64,000 nucleotides of DNA, taken from Marasmius tenuissimus. Its lineage: Eukaryota > Basidiomycota > Agaricomycetes > Agaricales > Marasmiaceae. Positions within the stretch are counted from its first letter, which is position 1. Every line of letters begins with the position of its first letter. The translations under genes were made by a program, and so were the position numbers. The DNA is taken from contig JAQOTA010000047.1 in NCBI GenBank assembly GCA_029532415.1, positions 3,596,001-3,660,000 on the forward strand. The letters are read 5' to 3'. The notes under the pieces were generated by a model, which saw only the letters and a list, made by a program, of their open reading frames with translations, had not been told where the DNA came from and did no database searches. Below, one piece after another: positions 55,262-64,000 of the stretch.

Positions 55262-56735
55262 ATGACCAGCTCGCCTTGCTCTCTGTCGCTCAACCAAGAC
55301 CGACCTGCCTCCAGGCACATAGGGGAGAGGTTGCCTCTTGAACTCATCATCTGTATACTCAACCAGTGCGATCTCAAAACCCTCGTCCCCTGCTCTCGCG
55401 TGTGCACAACCTGGTCCTCCATTTGTCAACCCCGGATCTTCGAGCATGTGGAGTTTGATACCGCCCGAGACGGTCTAGAAAAGTCCATTGAGCGCATATC
55501 AACACTGAACGGCTCACGCTGCACACCAGAGCTCATTCGGCGGATGTCTTTGAGGTTCTCCGAGCCGCACAAAACTGATGATACAAAGGACGAAAACACC
55601 TGTCGTTTCCGTGCCCTTCTGCGGGAGCTTGTCGGTCTCGAGGGTAGATTCGAAGGCTTGGTCGCCTTGAGCCTCGTGGCCGCCGGCTCGGCCGGCATAC
55701 ATATGTTATGCGGCGAAGATACACGACATCCCACCATACCTCTCCTCGTTTTTACGTTCCAGCACGTTGTCGATCTTAACATTTACGCGAATTACGAAGA
55801 CTATCGATGTGTGATCAACTTCATATGCTCCTTTCCGTCCCTGCGAGCCCTCAGCCTTCGTCTCCCAACCTATGCACTTGTGGTTGAGGAGCCAGGTTGG
55901 CAAAACCTCCCAGCCCCCACAAGCGTCCTTCCCTTCACTCTTGAAACATTCCATCTTCTATATAGCAATGGCAACTTCCAAAGTCGCCCCGAGCCGCTTC
56001 AGGGTGTTGAAAATTGGCTCTCTACCCATCCTCCTCGCCAAATCAAACTTTTCTCCGTTGTGGATTCTGCGAGTCCGCGCCTGGGGCCGTACTTCTCTGG
56101 CCTTTGCAGAGAAACTCAATCGCTACACCTTGCTCTTGACTTTCGGTATTTCGTCACCAGATCATCAGGTATGGTCTCCGTATCCTCTGTTGCAATCCTG
56201 AAGGTTAATTTACGTTAACGGTCGATATCTAGAGCGGCATAATCTATCTCTTCTCAACTTGGACCGCCTCGAAAGAATCATCATTACATTCCGTGCCACT
56301 GGACTAGGTGTTTGCTTACGAGGTGCCTGGCGTCCCGGGGACGCTGTCGTAGCCACAGCGGCTTCACTGTCCCTTCATATTCTAGATTCGATCACATCCC
56401 CTCATCTGCATGCCATCGTGTTGAACGTCTTCGATCCTGATGGCTTCAAGGCTCCGATTCCGCGAAATGAATGGAACCAGCTCGACGAAATCTTATCCTC
56501 ATCTACCGGGAAGTTCGCTCGATGCACAGTCGAGATTGTCATTCCTCACTTGAATGGCGATGAGGGTGCCGCATTGGCGAGGGAAGCATTTCCGAAAACC
56601 AATAGTGACGGGAGATTGACCGTTGTTCGGACTCCATACGATCTTTTGACCCTGGTTCACGGTGGTGTTACGAAAGATACCGAAACAGACCAGATGAATT
56701 GGGTCTGCGATCGTATATATCAGATGAATGAGTAG
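55262..56735 (+). CDS. F-box domain protein, spliced
   Basis: Exons 55262-56168 and 56233-56735, 1410 nt (469 aa). The intron is GTATGG...TCTAG (56169-56232), and the acceptor was chosen because the alternative AG gives a stop. The F-box lies near the N-terminus: GERLPLELIICILNQCDLKT, then LVPCSRVCTTWSSIC and IFEHVEF. The rest has leucine-rich stretches (LVALSLVAAG, SLRALSLRLPTYAL, RLERIIITFRATG) suggesting an LRR-like substrate-binding part. Presumed SCF ubiquitin-ligase adaptor; target unknown. It is not closely related to the F-box gene at 15760. Its 3' end overlaps a small minus-strand ORF. Confidence 0.85.
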
Positions 56736-56919
56736 AGGCGTTCGAATAGATGATGGTGCTTGCAGTCCGAATAACGTAGGCCGACACTATCGCTCCTAAG
56801 TTTAGGATGACTACTGCTAGGCTGCTTGGTCCAAGGACTTTTGCGACTAAGGCGCCGCCTGAGCCAAACACTGTCAAACTGATGCTGTTGTAATATGTCG
56901 TTGGTTCATCTTCTGGCAT
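56668..56919 (-). CDS. Possible small two-TM protein
   Basis: 83 aa from ATG 56919: MPEDEPTTYYNSISLTVFGS, then GGALVAKVLGPSSLAVVILN and LGAIVSAYVI as hydrophobic segments, then a polar tail. It overlaps the 3' end of F-box gene 2 by 68 nt, tail to tail. No family is known. It could be genuine or a chance ORF. Confidence 0.35.
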   Translation of the reverse strand: MPEDEPTTYYNSISLTVFGSGGALVAKVLGPSSLAVVILNLGAIVSAYVIRTASTIIYSNASTHSSDIYDRRPNSSGLFRYLS

Positions 56920-59900
56920 TTTGAGTGGTGGGGATTGTAGAGTCGGAGATAAACGTATCGGTGTCGGTTGCACTCTCGGCCTTCCTGTGGCAACTATTCT
57001 GTTCCTGGTACCATTATTCGTACACACTATTGGCTTGACTATCAACATTGTCTCTTACGGTCGACCGTTGAAACCGGTGTCTACCCTCTGCCTCTTGTGT
57101 TGATACTCGGGAATGTAAAATTCGGGGCTGGCCAAGGGGGGGGGGAAAAATAAAATTTATGACCCACACTCGAATTTTTTTTTAAGGCAGGTCGAGGGGG
57201 GACTAACTAGCTACGTAATTTCCATATATGGTAAGACTTACCCTTTTTGGCTGCCCGTCCGGCAATCTCCGAGGTTTTTCACTGACCAGCCTACACTGGC
57301 ATCTCTGGAAGTGGCAGCCATGAGTTTGGAGGGTGCTTATCATCCTGTGGAGCTCCACCTGAGCCTGACCTCAACTGAAGTCGCGCCTGGGGTGGAGTAT
57401 GCCCCATACCCACTTAAGCACCACTGCAAGGGCTACAGGTGGTGAAGATGGTGCTAAAAGGTAAGATTTAGGTTGATTTTCAGCGAGAACAAGCAATTTT
57501 CAAGGACACAGTCTGTTCTAGCTCCTTCCAATGCCTTCAAACGGCCTCATACATTGAAAAAAAATTGGCCTAAAAATTTTTTTAAGGACCCCCGAGGGGG
57601 GACTAACTACCCACCCGGGTGTCCGGGATCCACGGCCCGCCCCCCCCTTGGGGCTGGCAAGCGGTACCAAACACCAACCGGTGGAATCTGAGCTTCTGTA
57701 CACTGAGACCCTCGTAAACTCAATGTGACCCTGAAATTTGTCAAGAGTATGAGATGATCGGCCTGGGGAGAGTTGGGTAAAATTAGCTTTTGTTGGAATG
57801 CCTGTGACACATTTACAATGCTTAATATTGTAGCCCAAGTGACTATGCGGTCGAAAACAAAGACGAGTCATTTTGGGAATGCTGGAAGTCGCCAAACTCT
57901 ATTTACCTCACCTTGTGCGGCAGGTCGTCGAATGACTGGGCCACGGGGTGACATTTATCGAAGGCTAGTCCGATACGCCTAGACCCGGTCCCGGGCCCCT
58001 TTTTAATCCTGCCCTGCCTGAATCAGTTGTTGCCAGGAATAATAAGCCAACGAAAGGGCAAAGGAGAAAGTTTTGCAATGAGCATCTCCGTTGGATGGGT
58101 TACTACTGTAGGGAACATGGATTTTAGACATACCGAATAGGTATCACGTTGATAAGAACAGCCTCTAAGGACCGATTGCACATGATAAGATGGGTACAGC
58201 GTTCCGGCGAGCACCATTCACTATCTTCCTTCCAAAGCACCTCGGCAACTGGGCTGATTCCGCTCGTCAAGAAAACACAATCAATTCAAGCTCTACAAAA
58301 CACGATTATGGTGTCGATGGAACGTTGAATGAGGGAGGTCGTCGTTCGTAGAGATAAGTAAGCGAAAGTCAGTTTGCAGCTGCAAGCTGTGAAGCATATG
58401 TTCGTGAAGAGCGCAAGATGGTAGAAGAATTACACAGGGTACAAGGAATCACAGCGCTGACGACAGCTGACATCATCAATCCAAATTGAAACTGCGGGGC
58501 CCTGAATTCGAAACGTATGTGGTAAGAGTCCAATGTGCCGATATTGGCGGTTCAAGCACGGACATGCCACCTAAACCAACCGGCCCTAAAGCCGTGATTG
58601 ACGATAGACAAGCGGCGGCTACAAACCGTTTGCTCGTGTTCATTCCGATGGCAATGAGGACAATTCTTTTGCTGAGCTGCTACTATTCGGAAGTTGTCGG
58701 CAATGCCGCACGTCGCTCGGCTTCCGGCCAGCTCCTTCCAGCCGACATTTAGACAATCAGCACCATATTGCGAGGTAAGAGGTACCGGTAAGGAGTAACC
58801 AACGAGGCTCATGTCAACTATGTCGCTGCCAACGACTCTAAACACGATGTCCTTACGGTTTGTTCGAGTTTTTGTGTCGGGGTCGGGGGTTTGATTTCTG
58901 AAAAAGCTGATCAATAACCGAGAGACCGCAGAAATCGGGTACTCAGTCGTTCAAGAGAACCGAGTCGGAGAGAACATGGAGGTTCGTAAACAACATCATT
59001 TATTTATCAAAAAGAGCTGTCTGCGAGCTCTGTATGATCGCCGCCTTCCTGATATCACGATATGGATGTCATGCAATTCCTGCACAGGTCATATTTCACT
59101 TCGTCGATTGCGTTGAGCCGTTGACAGCGTCCACACGTCTTCCCGTACTTCCAAAGGGATTGAACTCAATACCTGATCCACTCCTAAGGCCTCGACCACC
59201 ATTCTTCATCACGTTATCGGCAAAACTCACCGAGCATGCGCTTACACTCTCCATGAACCTCTCTTTGCCTGTCAGTTATCCGAGAGACCTACATTCTGGA
59301 GATCTCATTTGCATCCCTTCTGAGGTCGTTTTCTGATGGTAATGCGTAACCTCGTGCTGACATTCGATAGCACCGGTGTTTTGCCGGAGCATGGGAATTA
59401 GGGTCGGTGTTTACTTTGTCAACCGACAAGAAACGAAGACGAATCAATGCCACCATCTATCAAACGGATGAGGGTAACAGCTCGTTGGCACGGTACCTCC
59501 CTTTTGGAAAATAACTGGTAGATCACCGGCCGCGGAGAATGAAAATTAACGGCGTCGTAACGAACTAACGGTTGAGAACCTAACCTGAGAGCCTAACTCC
59601 CACGCTACACCATGATGACACTGTGTTGCCTTGGACCTCTTTCCCTGGCCCAAGCTCTAAGAGTGGTAACATTACTCATCCCTCTCCAACGCACCCAGAA
59701 GTGGTCTCCCGGTTGCGCGAAGTTGCGGGTATGTTGTACTCAGGTACCGTGGTATACCCCGGCACTAACGGGTCTTGTCCAAGTCCGTTCTACCAGCTAT
59801 GACTAAAGCACCATGTAATACAGTAGTCTAATTTTGAGGAGGAGTATTCAGACTTGGTGCCAGAAAGCAGCCCAAGATACTCACGACACAGTTTTTCATC

Positions 59901-61339
59901 GATCCTTTTGGTCGCCTTTTTTTCTATCATTTTTCTCGAGAGCTGCATTACCCAATACAGCTAGCAGGGATTCCGGGCTTTGTTCTCTCAATGATATAGT
60001 CAACGTGGCTTCGGACGTAGTGAAACAAAGAGATGGGAGTGAGTAGCAATCAAACTCGTGTTTGAACGGAAGGAATAGGCCGCAATGAAGGCAGTGACTT
60101 TTTGGTAGTTGACCTGACTTCCTGTGAGTCCTTGCGGAAGCTGCGCTCGCGAAAGGAGTTCGAATTTGAGATCCCATGAACCCAAGGTAATATCCTCATG
60201 TCCTCATTTTACCCCTACTCTTGGAGTCCTGTTCATGATGTGACAGAGTTTAACTGACAGATGAAAAACAAGAACTCAATGCAATACAGATAGTGCCAGA
60301 TTGGGCGGACTAGAGCTTACTGATCGCTGGTGACCTTTGTGCGCGTCTAAAGCATCATAAATCTTGCCGTATTTTGAAAGCCGATGATTGACGAATGATC
60401 ACCTCATCAAGTAGTCGTCATATTGAGGAACATGGGGGCTGTGGCCAGTATTTTGTATCTTTGGAGGCCTCGCCCACTTTCAATGACACCTTAAAACCTT
60501 GAATGATGGCCAAAGCGGTGGCGTGAACGTTGAGCCGACTGGTAAGAGATCGCTGGAAGTGACTCGGAGACCGCCCATAGTGATACATTAGTAATAAAGG
60601 GAGGTCGAACGCTCTTATGCGAAAAGTGGAGGGAGTGGTTAAGTAAACGTGAGGGTCCGCCATGAGTACAAGTCTCAAAGATCGATTGGAATGAGGTGGC
60701 GTTGGTGGCCACAGTGGGTTCGGCGGCCCTTCGGCCATTTTGATGCGCCGGCTACCGTACCCCCAACACCGTTAGAACCATGCTGCGGTTTTTTAACAGA
60801 GTTACCCAAACATAGAGAGTATGTCTTTATTTCTATTATTTGGACTGTTTGAAGAGCCTTCTCGTGATATGAGAGTAAGTCTAAGGTATCAGATCTCCCC
60901 AATTGCCTTGATATTGTCGCCAGCGGCCAGCGGTGGCCTTGCCGCCCATAACAAAATCACAGCCGTCGGAGGATCGCACACCGTACATATTAGAGCGTCC
61001 CTATTTCCAGGGCCCATTCATTGCTAGGATTTAGAAGGGCTGGTAGACATAAAGATCAACGACCTTGTTCCTTTCCTGGAAGTTGGAACGGATCTTCCCG
61101 ATAGAGACTCGTGGACATGAATCAAGCCTCGGAGCACTCCCGTCGGGATACTAAAATGTTGCCGGTGCTTTTTGACTCGAATCTAAAGGGGCTGAATAAA
61201 GCTGTTAAACGGGTGGGCGCAACGTGGCGGGGGAAATGTTGGGTAAGGTAGATACTTAAGCTCGCTGTGTAGCGTTTGGATGGAAGTCAACTTCACATTG
61301 TATCATTGAACCACTTTCGATTGACACTCATCGAGAACC
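56920..61339. other. Gene-poor region with repeats
   Basis: No supported gene in 4.4 kb. Candidate frames such as 58486-58752 (MPPKPTGPKAVIDDRQAA), 59034-59336 and 60418-60738 have no recognisable domain. It contains the direct repeat at 57170-57610. Confidence 0.4.
57170..57610. repeat. Direct repeat of a T-tract plus G-rich motif
   Basis: TTTTTTTAAGG followed five to six nt later by CGAGGGGGGACTAACTA occurs at about 57175-57206 and again at about 57572-57606, both direct and about 400 bp apart. Downstream of the second copy lies a C-rich run. The nature is unknown; it may mark the edges of a short inserted element. Confidence 0.55.
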
Positions 61340-62318
61340 ATGAAGACTGCCTCGTATTACCCGTGAGTACCTGCTGTACTTGTCATTTCAGATCACTTTC
61401 TGATGAATAGACTAGTGGTTTGAATCTAGAGTACGACCAAATGAACGCGAAGCACTGGAGCAAGAATAAGAATAACAATCAGTTTTATCCCCACTCCGAT
61501 CTACCCATCAGTCAACAGTTCGATTATCCTTTCGGGTCATATTCAGCATACCCTCCTCCCAATGGTTATTTCATTGAGGAATCCAATGCGACGTGGTAAG
61601 CCCTTCAGTTTTACCCCAGTTGCCTATTCTAATCGCATAAGTTAGGGGTGCTCAATCGAGTAGCAATCTATTAGCCACCGGTGAACAATTCATTCCTGGT
61701 GTCGTAGCTCAGACGCACCTCAACGAACTCCCTCATGTCCCATCGTACCTCGCGGCTTCTGTTTACGAGCCTGGGTTTGCACCTACCTACTCATCTCAGG
61801 GAGACACCTACCTCTCTCCTCCCTGCCACGTGAGCTTTGACACCCCTACCACATCTCGATCAACAACTCCATTCTCCCTACCTCCCTCCCCCTCGAATTA
61901 TCCTTCTGAGTTATCAGAACGAGAACACAATGAACGTCCTTTTGTAGGATCACGGGCACGAACGCAACTCGCAGTGGCACGTCGAAAAACTGAACCCAAG
62001 TTCTTTTGTGAGGTCCCTGGGTGTCCGTCTCGAGGGTTTACGAAGAAACATAACCTTGAGTGTGAGTTTCGAACCCCCTTTTCTACATTTATTTCATAGA
62101 CTAATTGTGTTTTGTCAATCAAAATCACAACTCGTACCTACCCAGATCATCAAAGGTCACACCTGAACATACGCCCTTTCAAGTGTGTTTCGTGTTTGAG
62201 GGCATTCCACGCAAGGTCTGATCTCACTAGACATAACAGGAGGATGAAGGGAGGTTGTGGACCATCTTCAAGTCTCCTACCCGCTTGTGAAATCTCGAAT
62301 GCAGAGCGCAGGTGCTAG
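61340..62318 (+). CDS. C2H2-type zinc-finger protein
   Basis: Four exons: 61340-61362, 61416-61595, 61646-62061 and 62146-62318. They sum to 792 nt (263 aa) with consistent phases. The N-terminal 190 residues are low-complexity (Asn/Tyr/Pro/Ser-rich, for example YSAYPPPNGYF and TTPFSLPPSPSNYPSE), as in many fungal transcription factors. Then come two fingers. The first, FFCEVPGCPSRGFTKKHNLE continuing YHQRSH across the last intron, is of C-x4-C...H-x3-H type. The second, KCVSCLRAFHARSDLTRHNR continuing RMKGGC, is C-x2-C...H...C. A putative DNA-binding regulator; target unknown. A degenerate paralogue lies at about 53.8-54.4 kb. The first exon is only 23 nt and is set by phase. Confidence 0.78.
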
Positions 62319-64000
62319 TGATATGTGGAGCCGAATGTCATGAGCATAGAGTTAGCGATGATTTTGCGGCTCCGCAATACCAACCATTCGCGAAAGGGAG
62401 GTAATTCCCTATCATTACCGAAGCGGAACCGACAACGGTGCTTTGGAGAGCACGGCTCAAATGACCGAAACACCGCCACTCCTACCGCATTCTGTTGGCT
62501 CTTTCTTGATGAAACCAGACCCCAGATATAATTAGTCCAATCTTAATCATTACGTAGGATACCGTTAATACCTTAGGGTAAATCCCCTTCTAAAAACAAT
62601 CCAACGCTGCGCCTGAGCAATCACGACAGATTAACCGCACAGGCCCACATGCTCCCTTCATTCTCTTCATATGGCGCGTAAGTTCACCCTTCGCATAGAG
62701 CATCCTCGAGCACAGATCGCACTAAAAATGGCGTATGTTTGGTAAGACCTCTCGTGATTCACGGAAACGGGATCTCCCCAACGGTAGTGTGAAAGAGTGG
62801 AATGTTCTTTCTTCGTTTACGAACCGCGAATCGGGTAAGTGCTGGGAATCCAACGGTTAGACGGTTGGATGGTTCTGGAGGCTCTGCTTCCTTGGGCGCA
62901 GGTATGACGCCAGGACATGTAATCGAGATGGAGTAGGTATTACTATATTTGGTTGGGGTAGTTGGATGTTTATATTCGGGGGCGAGGATTTCGAGTTATG
63001 ACTAGGATAGGTGAGTTTCGATCGGAATGAAGGTCAAAGGTAAATGGCTATGATCCCCGACTGTATGCTTGGGTGAAGTCCATCAATCGTGTAGACGGCC
63101 AGAATTATTGATTCAGTAAGTCGTCATTGTGATTAGAGGATCTCTGTATTCTCGTCAAATGATTACGATTGCGCGAGCTATCCATCTGCAAACGGTCTGG
63201 GATTAAGTCGCTAGTAATTCGAGGGATATTACAGAGAAGATTTGAGGTAGTTCTCCAGCACATGAAATTCATCAAATAAATCACGAATAATGAGGTTCAG
63301 GATTCATAACTTTAGGGTTGAGCAGCGAGGGCAAGTATCATGCTTACCACCTCTCGTCGAAGTATTTACTGGGTTCAGAGATCGAGGTGTGCCTTAAATG
63401 TTCCATAACTTCTACCTAGATTTTTACCGCGCCTCGAAGTCTCAGTCATCGAGAGGTAACAACCTGGTTGGATCTGCGTCCGAAGGTTCTCTTGAGACAC
63501 ACTAAACCACCGGAGTCGAGTCTGAATATGTGCCGGCACCCTCGCTATTGTGAGTAATATGACGTATGCTTACCTGCACTTCGCCGTCGTTCTCCGCAGT
63601 CAGTCAGGTACCGATCTTGGGCCACATTAATCTCCGGACGGCTTCCAGCCTCCTTCAGCCTTCGTCGGGCTGTTCAGGTGTTCCGGAGACTCCGACTCAA
63701 CCAAGAATGGGTCGTTCCCTACAGTGCATAGGGACGAATGAAACCTCTGTACGCTCAAGCCAATCAGTAATGGCTCTCGTCCGTTCCGCCCTAGAAATGA
63801 CGTTCACCAGGATTCGTCTGGGTACCACAAGACTGTTGAGGTTTGGATAGCTGAGATGTCGGATCTCGGGAGGTATCCACGACTCACAACGAATCAAGTT
63901 GCCTGGTATCCCAAACTTCTGGCAGAGACCGCTCTAAGCTCGTGACTTATCGAGTACGATGCCGGAATCCCATTGGTCTATTTATACTAAGCCTCCCTTG
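62319..64000. other. No supported gene (right edge)
   Basis: The ORFs at 62325-62531, 63566-63850 and 63697-63897 are short, overlapping on opposite strands and featureless. Confidence 0.45.

Noticed and set aside
1..64000. CRISPR arrays, bacterial operons, rRNA genes
   Set aside because: None is seen. The sequence is eukaryotic with introns throughout, and no regularly spaced repeats or rRNA cores were noticed.

Overview
The window is nuclear DNA of a filamentous basidiomycete (Agaricomycetes). The evidence is the many short (about 45-65 nt) GT-AG introns, tRNA genes that all carry introns, genes of basidiomycete membrane-protein families (a DUF6533-type protein and an intron-dense 7-TM family), F-box proteins, a GST, and Ty1/copia and Ty3/gypsy retrotransposons. 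The style resembles Rhizoctonia/Ceratobasidium, but that placement is inference and cannot be settled by eye.

Layout. (1) 1-9.8 kb is a locally duplicated membrane-protein cluster. It holds two paralogous eight-exon 7-TM genes on the minus strand (353-1801 and 8217-9697), an intact six-exon MARVEL-like 4-TM gene (6353-7641, plus) and a decayed copy of it (about 3340-3900). The decayed copy runs into a near-perfect 161/163-bp inverted repeat. (2) 9.8-14.4 kb has no gene I can support. (3) 14.4-20.3 kb holds tRNA-Asp, an F-box gene with an inverted broken paralogue, tRNA-Leu and a twelve-exon DUF6533 gene. (4) 22,852-38,601 is a three-level nested retrotransposon: a gypsy element flanked by AATTC target duplications, a copia element inside it flanked by GATGT, and two 455-bp solo LTRs inside the copia, each with its own duplication. 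(5) 38.6-57 kb is ordinary gene space: GST, tRNA-Asn, tRNA-Thr, a small single-pass membrane protein, tRNA-Tyr, an isoprenylcysteine methyltransferase-like enzyme, an unrecognised four-exon gene, a possible gene inside a TIR-bounded element, and a second F-box gene. (6) 57-64 kb is sparse apart from a four-exon zinc-finger gene (61,340-62,318), whose degenerate paralogue lies at about 53.8-54.4 kb.

Most noteworthy. The gypsy element carries, downstream of pol in the position where env sits in retroviruses, a 708-codon extra ORF. It has a coiled coil and a candidate nuclear localisation signal, and its own TATA-like box lies upstream. The frame is recovered exactly when the copia insertion and one target duplication are removed. 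Nearly all nonsense codons in both big elements are TGA where CGA (Arg) is expected. For one of them an inverted duplicate in the same element still reads CGA, which points to CpG-directed C-to-T mutation (RIP-like or methylation decay). Exon coordinates for the multi-exon genes were built by hand from splice consensus, codon phase and paralogue comparison. They close in frame but are not transcript-verified.
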